From assembly GCF_900108335.1 (NCBI RefSeq), contig NZ_FNVT01000013.1, positions 1-64,000 on the forward strand: 64,000 nt of DNA, given 5' to 3'. How positions within the stretch are numbered: the first letter of the stretch is position 1; every line of letters begins with the position of its first letter. The notes under the pieces are model-generated. The model did not search any database and was not told the DNA's origin. It saw only the letters and a program-made list of their open reading frames with translations. This document shows, piece by piece, positions 27,738 to 36,849 of this stretch. The DNA comes from Nonomuraea solani (GTDB lineage Bacteria; Actinomycetota; Actinomycetes; Streptosporangiales; Streptosporangiaceae). A program made the translations under genes and the position numbers.

Positions 27738-28578
27738 GTTCGCCACCTCCCATGAGCAGTCGCGTGGGCTTGTCGAACCTGGCCAGCCGCCGCATCCACG
27801 CGAACCCCGCGCCGAACAGCCCCGCCACCACCACGAGCACGGCCTGCCCGAGGTAGCCCTGGTATTCGGCCACGTAGTCCGGGTTGAAGACCACGAGCAG
27901 CCCGGCGAACGCCAGCGCGGTGATCACCACGATCTGCACGCTGCGCCGGGTGGCCCGGCGCTCGGCCTCGACCCGGCGGCGCATGTCCAGCTCCTCGCGG
28001 GCCGAGACGGCCAGCGCGCCCAGCACGTCGCGCAGCCCAGGGCCGCGCAGCCGGGAGTTGAGGATGAGCGCGGCGATCACCAGGTCGGCCGACGGGTCGT
28101 CGAGCTCGTCGGCGAAGCGGGCGAGCGCGTCCGGCAGCGCCATCCTGGTGTGCAGCCGGTCGACCATGGCCCGCAGGTGCGGCCGGAGCGTGGGCGCGGC
28201 GGCCCTGATGGAGGACGGGATGGCCTGTTCGAGCCCGGCCGCGCCGGCGATCGTGTCGCGCAGCGACTCCGTCCAGGCGGCCAGCCCTTCGAGCCGGTAC
28301 ATGGCGTCGCGCTCCTCGGCGGCGCCCCCGGTCAGGCCGCGCCAGGCGAACACGAGCAGCACGGTGCCCACCGCCATGACCGGCCATTCGGTGATGATCA
28401 GGACGAGGGCGGCGGCCACGGTGGCCACCGCGCCGCGCGTGGTGAGCGTCTTGGCCAGGTGGCGTTTCGGCTTGGGCGGGCGGGGGCGCAGGCCGTACAG
28501 GGAGAGGAAGAACAGGAACAGGCCGCCGCCCGCCACCGCGCCGGACAGCAGGGCGAACGGGTCCATGGAGATCGGCAT
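27730..28578 (-). CDS. tadB: TadB-like inner-membrane platform protein
   Basis: 282 residues, GspF-type. Two helix pairs (about 5-25/55-75 and 210-255) flank the cytoplasmic domain that contains the typical GLEQAIPSSIRAAAPTLRPHLRAM and DPSADLVIAALILNSRLRGPGLRDVL segments. Lies 6 nt after tadA and overlaps tadC by 8 nt. ATG 28578 is used; a second ATG at 28566 is possible. Confidence 0.87.
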   Translation of the reverse strand: MPISMDPFALLSGAVAGGGLFLFFLSLYGLRPRPPKPKRHLAKTLTTRGAVATVAAALVLIITEWPVMAVGTVLLVFAWRGLTGGAAEERDAMYRLEGLAAWTESLRDTIAGAAGLEQAIPSSIRAAAPTLRPHLRAMVDRLHTRMALPDALARFADELDDPSADLVIAALILNSRLRGPGLRDVLGALAVSAREELDMRRRVEAERRATRRSVQIVVITALAFAGLLVVFNPDYVAEYQGYLGQAVLVVVAGLFGAGFAWMRRLARFDKPTRLLMGGGERG

Positions 28579-28584
28579 CGTCGG

Positions 28585-29880
28585 TCACCAGCCCCCGGGG
28601 GTGTAGCCGTGGGCGGCGAGTTCTTCCAGGCAGGAGAGCGGGGCGTGCGGGACGGCGCCGCCCTCCGGGCCCGGGGTGAACACCTCACTGGACAGGACGC
28701 GGCCGTCACAGCCGTTGACCTCGCGGATGCTGGAGACGTAGCGGCGCAGGGTGCCGCCGACGTGATAGTCGTTGCGCTTCTCGACGAAGACCACGAAGTC
28801 GATGGCGCCCGCGATGAGCATGTGGGTGGCGTCGATCGGCAGGCGCTCGCTGGCCTGCAGGGCGTAGGTCGAGATGCGGTTGAAGACCTCCATGCTGGAG
28901 TTGGCGTGGATGGTCGACAGGGAGCCGTCGTTGCCCTGGGTCATCGCGTTGAGCATGGTGACGATCTCGTCGCCGAGCACCTCGCCGACGATGACGCGGC
29001 TGGGGTTCATTCGCAGCGAGCGCCTGACCAGCTCGGCCATGGTGATCTCGCCCTGGCCCTCGGAGTTGGGCAGGCGCTGCTCGAAGGCGACCACGTTGGG
29101 GTGCAGCTCGGGGAACTGGTCGAGGCCGAGCTCCAGGGCTCGTTCGACGGTGATGAGGCGCTCGCCGGGCGGGATCTCGTTGGCCAGGGCGCGCAGCAGG
29201 GTGGTCTTTCCGGCGTTCGTGGATCCGGCGATCATGAGGTTCTTGCGGGCGTTCACGGCCGCCGTCAGGAATCTGGCGATGTCTCTGCTGATCGTGCCGT
29301 TGCCGGTCAGGTCGGACAGGAAGACCTTGCCGAGGCGGGCGCGGCGGATGGACACCGCCGGCCGCACGGTGACGTCCATGACGGCGCTCAGCCGGGAGCC
29401 GTCGGGCAGGCGCAGGTCGAGCTGGGGGTTGGCGGTGTCGAACGGCCGGCTCGACAACCCCGAATAGGCGGCCAGGATCTGGATCAGCTCGATCAGCTCG
29501 TCGTCGGAGTCGGCCACCGGGTCGTGCGCCAGCTCCTGGCCGTCGGCGTAGCTCACGAACACCTTGTCGCAGCCGTTGATGTCGATGTTCTCGACCTGGG
29601 CGTCGTCGAGCAGCGGCTGCAGGCGGCCCACGCCGAACAGCGCCGCGTGGATGCCGGCCGCGAGCGCCTCTTCCTCCTCGACCGTGGGCGGGGTGCGGCC
29701 CAGGCCGATCTCGCTACGCGCGTGCTCCTCCAGCACCTGGCTGATCAGCGCCCTGGCGAACTGGCGCTCGTCCTCCCCGCTCATCGGAGGCAGGCCGTTG
29801 GCCTGGTCGAGCCGGCGCTGGTGGGCCAGCCGGTCGCCGACCTCCTGGCGGAAGCGTTTGACGAGGGAGTGGTCGATCAT
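28585..29880 (-). CDS. tadA: TadA/CpaF secretion ATPase
   Basis: 431-residue hexameric ATPase that drives Flp pilus assembly (and possibly retraction). N-terminal helical domain, N2 domain with NIDINGCDKVFV, Walker A GSTNAGKTT (219-227), acidic box and Walker B VIVGEVLGDE, and the His box GSLSTIHANSS are all intact. ATG 29880 overlaps the TadZ stop by 4 nt. Confidence 0.94.
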   Translation of the reverse strand: MIDHSLVKRFRQEVGDRLAHQRRLDQANGLPPMSGEDERQFARALISQVLEEHARSEIGLGRTPPTVEEEEALAAGIHAALFGVGRLQPLLDDAQVENIDINGCDKVFVSYADGQELAHDPVADSDDELIELIQILAAYSGLSSRPFDTANPQLDLRLPDGSRLSAVMDVTVRPAVSIRRARLGKVFLSDLTGNGTISRDIARFLTAAVNARKNLMIAGSTNAGKTTLLRALANEIPPGERLITVERALELGLDQFPELHPNVVAFEQRLPNSEGQGEITMAELVRRSLRMNPSRVIVGEVLGDEIVTMLNAMTQGNDGSLSTIHANSSMEVFNRISTYALQASERLPIDATHMLIAGAIDFVVFVEKRNDYHVGGTLRRYVSSIREVNGCDGRVLSSEVFTPGPEGGAVPHAPLSCLEELAAHGYTPGGW

Positions 29881-30593
29881 CGGTGGCTCACCAGCCTCGC
29901 CGCCAGGTCGCGGGCCGTACGGATGAGGAGCGAGCGGTCCAGCCGGCCGCCCCACTGGCCGCGCAGCAGCTCGGCCCCCTTGATGTCGTAGGCCAGGCCG
30001 TGGACGAACCGCACACTCGGGCCGACGATCCTGCGGACGTCCTCGATCGAGGCGCGGTAGTTGCGCGGGTCGGCGATCACGACGACGCCGTGGGCCTTGG
30101 TGATCTGCAGGCGCTCGCGCAGGTGGGCCACGTTGTCGAGGGTGGCCCTGGTGAGCAGGACGACCTGCTCGGCCTCGGCGAACAGGTCGCCGAGCTGCGG
30201 GTGGGCGCCGAGCCGGCCGCAGTCGGCGATCACGTCGGCGTTGGGGATGGCGGCCAGCGACCGGCCCAGCGGGCCCCACAGCCAGGTGAGCCCGGCCGCC
30301 TGCTCGCCGTGCGTGAGCCCGGCCAGCACGTCGAGGCCACCGATGATCTTCTGGGTGTGCGGGTGGATCTGGGCCGCTTCGAGGCCGCGCCGCGCGGTGG
30401 CTCCCAGCGTGAGCAGGCCCTTGCCGGGGTTGAGCATGCCGCCGTCGGCGGCGGGCAGCCGGTAGGCCAGGTCGCCGCCCGCCGGGTCGCATTCGGCCAG
30501 CAGGACGGGACGCGGCCAGACCGCCGCGAGGGCCGTCGCCGCGGTGGTCACGCCGGGCGCCCCCTTGTCGGCGGCCAGCACGATCAGCGCCAC
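29877..30593 (-). CDS. TadZ/CpaE-like ParA-family ATPase
   Basis: 238-residue MinD/ParA-like protein. The deviant Walker A is KGAPGVTTAATALA, and the later ECDPAGGDLAYRL corresponds to the ParA switch. Such proteins place the Tad machine at its site in the cell. No receiver domain precedes the ATPase. GTG start is 1 nt after the CpaB-like stop. Confidence 0.82.
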   Translation of the reverse strand: MALIVLAADKGAPGVTTAATALAAVWPRPVLLAECDPAGGDLAYRLPAADGGMLNPGKGLLTLGATARRGLEAAQIHPHTQKIIGGLDVLAGLTHGEQAAGLTWLWGPLGRSLAAIPNADVIADCGRLGAHPQLGDLFAEAEQVVLLTRATLDNVAHLRERLQITKAHGVVVIADPRNYRASIEDVRRIVGPSVRFVHGLAYDIKGAELLRGQWGGRLDRSLLIRTARDLAARLVSHR

Positions 30594-30594
30594 G

Positions 30595-31260
30595 TCAGCG
30601 GGTCCCTGTGAGCTCGGCCACGGCGATCTCGCCGCTGGAGGCGTACATCACTATTTCGCGCGCCGCCCCGGAATCGACGACCACGGTGAGCTGGCCGGAA
30701 TTTCCGGTTCTGGACCGGTCGCCCACGGCGAAGACGAGCGCGCCGGCGGCGAGCACGCGACTTTCTCCCTGACTCGTCCGGCTCGGTACGAATATCACCT
30801 GTACGCGGTCACCTTGTTGCACTCCGGCCGGCATTTGACCGGGTTTGAGGGCCAGCCCGACGGTGGCCTTTCCCGGGCCCAGCTCGCTGCTGGCGCGCAC
30901 GCCCATCTCGCTGGTCAGCAGGGTGCCCGGCAGGATCGTGACGGCCGCGAAGCTGTCCAGCACCTGGGCGCGCTGCGACCAGCTCACGTAGTCGATGCCC
31001 TCCGCGGCGATCTTCACTTCCTCGATCGCCTGCTGGCTGAACTTCTGACCTGCGCCGATCTGCTGGGTGACGCGGATGGCGGAGACACGCTCGCCGCTGC
31101 CGAGCACGAGCAGGGTCGTGGCCAGCGCGCCGCCGAGAATGAGCAGGACGGCCAGCGCGGCGAGGGCCGGCTTGCGCTCTCTGGGGGGCACGGGGAGCTT
31201 GCGCGAGGCCGGGCCGGACAACCCCGCCGCGTTCGCGGCAGGCTTTTCACTGGTCCTCAT
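30595..31260 (-). CDS. cpaB: CpaB/RcpC-like SAF-domain protein
   Basis: 221 residues: a cytoplasmic N-terminus, one helix (ALAALAVLLILGGALATTLLVLG), then an extracellular SAF domain (IGAGQKFSQQAIEEVKI ... VGLALKPGQMPAGVQQGDRVQVI). It is the first gene of the tad operon. ATG 31260 has GGGAG 10 nt upstream. The 307-nt region upstream of it is A/T-richer and contains a palindrome 19 nt before the start codon. Confidence 0.83.
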   Translation of the reverse strand: MRTSEKPAANAAGLSGPASRKLPVPPRERKPALAALAVLLILGGALATTLLVLGSGERVSAIRVTQQIGAGQKFSQQAIEEVKIAAEGIDYVSWSQRAQVLDSFAAVTILPGTLLTSEMGVRASSELGPGKATVGLALKPGQMPAGVQQGDRVQVIFVPSRTSQGESRVLAAGALVFAVGDRSRTGNSGQLTVVVDSGAAREIVMYASSGEIAVAELTGTR

Positions 31261-31567
31261 GGGTGGGGGGCTCCCGAAGTGAATTACGGAATTCACGCCA
31301 TTATGTCGGGCTTGGTACGGCGGCGGGGGTGGAATTCGGGGACCCATGCTCGTTTCGCAGGTGACATGATGTCAACCGGAAATAATCAATGCCTATTGTT
31401 TCTATCAAGTTGACGCCGCTCGATATTTACGGCTAGTCGCCACTTGAATACCAATTTTCACACCTTGCGCTTGCGTTCCACATGCCATGCCATTGGCGGC
31501 AACCCGCCCGCCAGACCGGGCTCGGGGCGCTACGTTGGGCCGCCGAGTCGACCGAGGAGACGGCACC
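31261..31567. promoter_or_regulatory. Divergent regulatory region, tad operon / EssC-like gene
   Basis: No gene is evident. GTGAATT-acgg-AATTCAC (31279-31296) is a perfect inverted repeat 19 nt upstream of cpaB, placed to act as operator or leader structure. TGACATGATGTCA (31362-31374) is a second perfect palindrome. On the plus strand TTGACG (31410-31415) with TAGTCG 18 nt later is a possible promoter for the EssC-like gene. Promoter calls are by eye only. Confidence 0.5.
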
Positions 31568-34500
31568 ATGCGGATCATGCTCACCGTGCTCGGCGGGCAG
31601 GGCGACCGTGACGTCATGATCGACGGTGACGACGGCGCCACGGTGGCGAAGGTGAGTGAGGCGCTCAGCGATCAGGGGCCCCTCGCGAAGATCGTCCGGC
31701 TGCCCAGGTCACGGGCCCCCTACGGCCTGGCCGCGGCGGCGCACATCCCCAGGCCGCGCACCCCCGAGCGGGCCGGCCAGCGCAGCGGCACCACCCTGTG
31801 GCGCGACGGCCGGCCGCTCGACCCGCGGGCCAGGGCCACAGCCGTGCTGCGCGACGGCGACAAGGTCACCCTCGAAGCCACGCTGGCCCGCGACACCGTC
31901 GTCGAGGAGCCCGGCGGCGTCGCGGAGGTCCGGGTGGTGGGCGGGCCCGCCGCCGGGGCGGTGCACCGGCTGGGGCTGGGCGTGCACGTCATCGGCTCCG
32001 ACCCGATGTGCGCGATGGCGGCCGACGATCCGGCGCTGGCTCCTGAGGCGGTGACCGTACGCGTGACGCCCGACGCGATCACCGTCGAACGGGCCTGGCG
32101 GCAGCCGGGAGCGGCGCCCAAGCTCAAGCTCAAGGGCCGGTGGGCCGACGAGGTCGCCGAGCTCACGGCGCGGGTCGCGGAGCGCGAGGCGGCCGAGCTG
32201 GCCGCCGGCTACGAGGAGGTGCCCGAGCTCGACGGCCGGCCGCTCACCGAACCGGTGCCGTGGCCCGACCAGGCGGTGCTGACCTGCGGCGCGTCGGTGT
32301 TCGTGCTGACCTCGATCGAGCCCAGAGACGCGCACCTGGCGCCGAGGAGCGAGGGCGGCGTGTCGTACAACCGGCCGCCCCGGCTGCGCCGCCCCGAGCC
32401 GGAACGCACGCTCGTCAAGCCGAAGGAACCCGGCAGGAACGAGGGGCTGCGCCTGCAACTGCTGGCCGCGATGCTGCCCGCGGTGCTCGGCGTGACGCTG
32501 GCCTTCGCGCTGCGGCAGCCCTACTACCTGCTCGTCGCCCTCATGACTCCGGTCATCATGATCGGCCAGTGGTGGAGCGACCGCCGCCACGGCAAGAAGC
32601 AGCACAAGAAGGCGATGCGGGAATACCGCGAACGGCTCCAGGAGTACGACGAGGCGGTCGAGCGGGCCAGGGTCGCGGACGAGGCGGCGCGCAGGTCCGA
32701 CGCGCCCGACCCGGCCCAGGTGCTGCTCACGGCCACGGGGCCGCGCAGGCGGCTGTGGGAGCGCCGGATCCACGACTCCGACGTGCTGCGGCTGCGGGTC
32801 GGGCTCGCCGACCTGCCCGCCGACCTGGCGCTGTCGGAGGAGCAGGGCGGGCCCATCGATCCGCCGATCTGCCGCTCGGTGCCGGTGGCGCTGGCCATGC
32901 GCAGGCTGGGCGTGGCGGGGGTGACGGGCCCCCGCACCACCGCGGCCGGCCTGGCGAGCTGGCTGGTCGCGCAGGCGGCGACCCTGCACAGCCCCCGCGA
33001 CCTGGCCATCGTGATCGTGTCGGCGCACGCCGACGCCGAGCGGCGCTGGGGCTGGATGCGCTGGCTGCCGCACTGCTCGCCGCAGGCCGGCGAAGACTGC
33101 GTGGCCCTGGTGGGCACCGATCCCGAGTCGGCCGCCCGCCGGGTCGCGGAGCTGGCGGCGCTCATCGACCAGCGCCAGAACACCTCCATCCCGGAGCTGG
33201 GCAAGATCCCGTCCGGCTGGGACGACCTCGGCGGGCCCGAGAAGCCCACGTTCTCCTCCTACGACGTACGCCCGTACGACGTGCTGGTGATCCTCGACGG
33301 CGCCCAGGTGCTGCGCGGCCTGCCCGGCATGCCGCAGGTGCTGCGCCAGGGCCCGCGCTCCGGCGTGTTCACGCTGGCCATCGACGACGACCAGCGGCTG
33401 CTGCCCGAGGAGTGCCAGACGGTGGCCGCGTGCGGCGACGACGGCCTCGTCCGCCTGCGCGGCGGCGGCCTCGACGTCATCGGCCCGGTCCTCGGCGACC
33501 TCGTCTCGGCCCCCTGGTGCGACCGGCTGGCCAGGGCGCTGGCGCCGATCCGCGACGTGAGCAGGGACGACTCCGGCGGCAACCTGCCCGACGCGGTACG
33601 CCTCCTCGACCTCATGGGCCTGCCCGAGCCCTCGGGCGAACACCTGGCCGCCCGGTGGCGGGACCAGGGCTCGACCGAGGCCCTGATCGGTTCCGGGCCT
33701 GACGGCCCGTTCACGGTGGACCTGCGGCTCGACGGCCCGCACGGCCTGATCGCGGGCACCACGGGCGCGGGCAAGTCCGAGCTGCTGCAGACGCTGATCT
33801 GCTCGCTGGCCGTGGCCAACCGGCCCGACCAGCTCACGTTCGTGCTGATCGACTACAAGGGCGGCGCCGCCTTCAAGGAGTGTGTACGCCTGCCGCACAC
33901 GGTCGGCATGGTCAGCGACCTCGACGGCCACCTGACCCAGCGCGCGCTCGACTCGCTGGCGGCCGAGATCCGCCGCAGGGAGCGCCTGCTGCTGGCGGCC
34001 GGGGCCAAGGACATCGACGACTACACGGGGCCTGCCCTGCCACGGCTCGTGCTGATCATCGACGAGTTCGCCGCGCTGGTGGCGGAGTTGCCCGACTTCG
34101 TCACGGGTCTGGTGGACATCGCCCGCAGGGGCCGTTCGCTGGGCATTCACCTGATCCTGGCCACGCAGCGGCCGGCGGGCGTGGTGACGGCCGACATCCA
34201 GGCCAACACCTCGCTGCGGATCGCCCTGCGGGTGACGGAGCCCGCCGAGTCGGCCGACGTGATCGATCTGCCCGACGCCGCCCACATCTCCAAGTCCACG
34301 CCTGGGCGGTGTTACGTCAGGTCGGGGGTGGGGGCGGCGACGTCCGTACAGACGGCTCGGGTGGGCGGGCGCGGGCCGGCGGCGCGGGTGACCGGGGCCG
34401 CCCTGCGGGTGCTCGACCTGAACTGGGCCGCCCTGGGGCGGCCGCTTCCGCCGGCGCGGGAGCCGGACGAGGAGGACGCGGCGGTCACGGACCTCACACT

Positions 34501-36199
34501 GGTGGCCGACGCGCTCATCGAGGCCGCCGACCTGGCCGGGGTCCCGGCCCAGCCGAGCCCCTGGCTGGACCCGCTCCCCACCCGTCTCGTCCTGGACGTA
34601 CCGGGCCTCGACGGAGACGTGCCGGCTCCTGACCGGGACGTGCCGGCTCCCGGCCGGAACGGGCCGGCTTCCGATCCGAGCGCGTCGGCTTCCGGCCGGA
34701 ACGGCGCGGAGGTGGCGCCGTTGCCGTTCGGGGTCACCGACCGGCCGTGGGCGCAGGATCGGCATCCGCTGGTGCTCGACGTGGCGCACGGCGGTCACCT
34801 GCTCATCGCCGGGGCCCCGCGCAGCGGCCGATCGACGGCGCTGCGGACGATCGCGGGCTCGATCGCGGCCCACACCTCCCCCGAGGACGTGCACCTGCAC
34901 GCGGTCGACTGCGGCTCTGGCGCGCTCCTGCCGCTGGTGGCCATGCCGCACTGCGGCGCCGTGGTGACCCGCGACCAGATCGACCGGGTGGAGCGGCTGC
35001 TGACCCGCCTGCGGGTCGAGGTCGGGCGCCGGCAGCAGTTGCTGGCCGAGGCGGGGCACGCGTCGCTGGCCGAATACCGGCAGGCGGGGCACCGTCTGCC
35101 CTGGCTGGTGTTCATGCTCGACCGCTGGGAGGGCTTCGTCGCCGCCTTCGAGAGCTACGACTACGGCCGCCTGATCGAGGCGCTGCTGCAGTTGCTGCGC
35201 GAGGGGCCGGCGGTGGGGTTCAGGGCGGTGGTCACGGGCGACCGGTCCGGGCTGCTCGGCCAGGTTTCGACGGTCTTCGACGACCGCCTGCTGCTGCGGC
35301 TCTCGGACATCGCCGACTACGGGCTGGCGGGCTTCCCGCTCAAGGGGCTGCCCGCGGTCATGCCGGCGGGGCGGGCGCTGTCGATGGGCGAACACGGCAT
35401 CGTGGAACACCACATAGCGCTGCTCGACCCCGACCCGGCGGGCCCGGCCCAGGTGGCGGCCCTCCAGTCCCTGGCCCGCAAAGCGGCCGCCACCCGCAAC
35501 GGTGCCGCGTCGCCGTTGCGGGTGGATGCTCTGCCGATGCGGGTCACCGCCGCTCAGGCGCTCGCGCTGGACCCGGCGTTCAGTCCGCCGTCGCCGCTCT
35601 GGGCGCTGGTCGGCGCGGGGGGTGACGCGCTCGCGCCGCTCGGGCTCGACCTGCTGGCCCACGGCCCCGCCGCCGTGATCGCCGGGCCGGCCCGCTCGGG
35701 CCGTTCGTCGGTGCTGCTCACGGCCGCAAGGTCGCTGCTCGCCCGGGGTACGCCGGTCATCGCCGTCGCCCCCAGGCGCAGCCCGCTGCGGGAGCTGGAG
35801 GGAACGCTGGCCGTGCTCGACGGCAACGCCACGAACCTGCCCGAACTGGTCGCGGACCAGCGCCACTACGTCGTGCTCGTGGACGACGCCGAGCTGATCA
35901 ACCCGGACGCCCCGCTGGGGACGGCGCTGGAGGAGGTCCTGCGGTCCGGCCGGGACGGCGACCACGCCCTCCTGATCGCCGGCACGACCGGAGACCTGGC
36001 CGTGGCCTACCGGGGGTTCGTGGCGGAGGCGCGCAAGGCCCGTACGGGACTGCTCCTGTCGGTCCAGAGCCAGGCCGACGGCGACCTGTTCTCCATCCGC
36101 CTGCCCCGTGGCACGGTCGGCGGCCCCCCGGGGCGCGGCTTCCTCGTGACGACCGGCACCGTCACCCCGGTCCAGACCGCTCTGCCGGACGACGCCTGA
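31568..36199 (+). CDS. EssC-like FtsK/SpoIIIE ATPase of type VII secretion
   Basis: 1543 residues. An N-terminal FHA-like beta region (RVVGGPAAGAVHRLGLGVHVIGSD) precedes two membrane helices (about 290-330) and three FtsK/SpoIIIE ATPase domains. Only the first has a canonical P-loop (GTTGAGKS, 730-737, with LVLIIDEF Walker B); the second (GAPRSGRST, ~1082) and third (GPARSGRSS, ~1373) have Arg in place of the Walker Lys. A low-complexity linker with repeated DVPAP/GRNGPAS lies between the first two ATPases. The layout matches Firmicutes-type EssC more than the mycobacterial EccC, and a separate EccC exists at 50278. GAGGAG lies 7 nt before the ATG. No substrate gene is adjacent. Confidence 0.85.
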   Translation: MRIMLTVLGGQGDRDVMIDGDDGATVAKVSEALSDQGPLAKIVRLPRSRAPYGLAAAAHIPRPRTPERAGQRSGTTLWRDGRPLDPRARATAVLRDGDKVTLEATLARDTVVEEPGGVAEVRVVGGPAAGAVHRLGLGVHVIGSDPMCAMAADDPALAPEAVTVRVTPDAITVERAWRQPGAAPKLKLKGRWADEVAELTARVAEREAAELAAGYEEVPELDGRPLTEPVPWPDQAVLTCGASVFVLTSIEPRDAHLAPRSEGGVSYNRPPRLRRPEPERTLVKPKEPGRNEGLRLQLLAAMLPAVLGVTLAFALRQPYYLLVALMTPVIMIGQWWSDRRHGKKQHKKAMREYRERLQEYDEAVERARVADEAARRSDAPDPAQVLLTATGPRRRLWERRIHDSDVLRLRVGLADLPADLALSEEQGGPIDPPICRSVPVALAMRRLGVAGVTGPRTTAAGLASWLVAQAATLHSPRDLAIVIVSAHADAERRWGWMRWLPHCSPQAGEDCVALVGTDPESAARRVAELAALIDQRQNTSIPELGKIPSGWDDLGGPEKPTFSSYDVRPYDVLVILDGAQVLRGLPGMPQVLRQGPRSGVFTLAIDDDQRLLPEECQTVAACGDDGLVRLRGGGLDVIGPVLGDLVSAPWCDRLARALAPIRDVSRDDSGGNLPDAVRLLDLMGLPEPSGEHLAARWRDQGSTEALIGSGPDGPFTVDLRLDGPHGLIAGTTGAGKSELLQTLICSLAVANRPDQLTFVLIDYKGGAAFKECVRLPHTVGMVSDLDGHLTQRALDSLAAEIRRRERLLLAAGAKDIDDYTGPALPRLVLIIDEFAALVAELPDFVTGLVDIARRGRSLGIHLILATQRPAGVVTADIQANTSLRIALRVTEPAESADVIDLPDAAHISKSTPGRCYVRSGVGAATSVQTARVGGRGPAARVTGAALRVLDLNWAALGRPLPPAREPDEEDAAVTDLTLVADALIEAADLAGVPAQPSPWLDPLPTRLVLDVPGLDGDVPAPDRDVPAPGRNGPASDPSASASGRNGAEVAPLPFGVTDRPWAQDRHPLVLDVAHGGHLLIAGAPRSGRSTALRTIAGSIAAHTSPEDVHLHAVDCGSGALLPLVAMPHCGAVVTRDQIDRVERLLTRLRVEVGRRQQLLAEAGHASLAEYRQAGHRLPWLVFMLDRWEGFVAAFESYDYGRLIEALLQLLREGPAVGFRAVVTGDRSGLLGQVSTVFDDRLLLRLSDIADYGLAGFPLKGLPAVMPAGRALSMGEHGIVEHHIALLDPDPAGPAQVAALQSLARKAAATRNGAASPLRVDALPMRVTAAQALALDPAFSPPSPLWALVGAGGDALAPLGLDLLAHGPAAVIAGPARSGRSSVLLTAARSLLARGTPVIAVAPRRSPLRELEGTLAVLDGNATNLPELVADQRHYVVLVDDAELINPDAPLGTALEEVLRSGRDGDHALLIAGTTGDLAVAYRGFVAEARKARTGLLLSVQSQADGDLFSIRLPRGTVGGPPGRGFLVTTGTVTPVQTALPDDA

Positions 36200-36206
36200 C
36201 GGCCGG

Positions 36207-36770
36207 TCAGTCGTCGGCCGGCAGGGTGAACAGGCGGATGTAGACGGGCCGGGCCTCCGGCGACGCGTCGTCGGCCGACGGGCTGTACCTGTTCAGCAGC
36301 GCGATGTAGTCCTCGTAGAACCGCTCCAGCTCCTCCTTGGTCATCCGGGCCAGCGCGCGCGAGCCCCGCGCCCACGCCGGGTCGGCCCGGTAGGCGTCGG
36401 GGAAACGGTCGAACAGGACGCGGTCCTCCTCGTAGCCGATCCGGTGGAACTCCTCCAGCACCGCCCGGTTCTCCGGCGCGAGCTGGTCGGGAGTGGGCAG
36501 GCGCATGTCCCTGGGGGCGTCGGGGCTGCGGCGCCACCAGCGTTCGCGGCCCGAGGAGCGTTCGGGGATCTCCTCGATGAAGCCGTACTTCTCCAGTTGG
36601 CGCAGGTGGTAGCTGGTCGTGCCGGTCTTGGCGCCGAGCAGTTCGCCGAGCGTGGTCGAGGTGGCGGGGCCGTGCACGCTGAGGTGGGTCAGCATGCGCC
36701 GGCGCATGGGGTGGGCCAGGGCCTTGAGCCGGTCGGGGTCGGTGAGCAGGAACGGCTCCTCATCCTTCAT
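36207..36770 (-). CDS. ArsR-type winged-helix regulator
   Basis: 187 residues. N-terminal wHTH LTDPDRLKALAHPMRRRMLTHLSVHGPATSTTLGELL ... SYHLRQLEKYGFIEE, then a helical C-terminal part (PTPDQLAPENRAVLEEFHRIGYEEDR) typical of ArsR/HTH_20 regulators without metal ligands. Divergent from the hydrolase at 36850, with repeated TCTGCAGAC sites in between, so it probably regulates that gene. Start ATG 36770 has no clear ribosome site and may be leaderless. Confidence 0.83.
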   Translation of the reverse strand: MKDEEPFLLTDPDRLKALAHPMRRRMLTHLSVHGPATSTTLGELLGAKTGTTSYHLRQLEKYGFIEEIPERSSGRERWWRRSPDAPRDMRLPTPDQLAPENRAVLEEFHRIGYEEDRVLFDRFPDAYRADPAWARGSRALARMTKEELERFYEDYIALLNRYSPSADDASPEARPVYIRLFTLPADD

Positions 36771-36799
36771 GACGAGCAGGCTAGTACTCCAGAACGATA

Positions 36800-36836
36800 T
36801 CTGCAGACATTCCTTTGCCGAGAACTCTCTGCAGAC
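36800..36836. promoter_or_regulatory. Repeated TCTGCAGAC operators
   Basis: TCTGCAGAC occurs at 36800-36808 and again at 36828-36836, 28 bp apart; a partial copy TCTGCGG lies next to the hydrolase start at 36842. Each contains the palindrome TCTGCAGA. They are candidate ArsR sites in the divergent promoter. Confidence 0.6.
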
Positions 36837-36849
36837 TAGTCTCTGCGGT

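Noticed and set aside
31709..35965. Very long open frame (over 1400 codons) antisense to the EssC-like gene
   Set aside because: It mirrors the codon bias of the plus-strand gene; the product is Arg/His/Gln/Val-rich without domains, and no ribosome site precedes it. Typical shadow frame in high-GC DNA.
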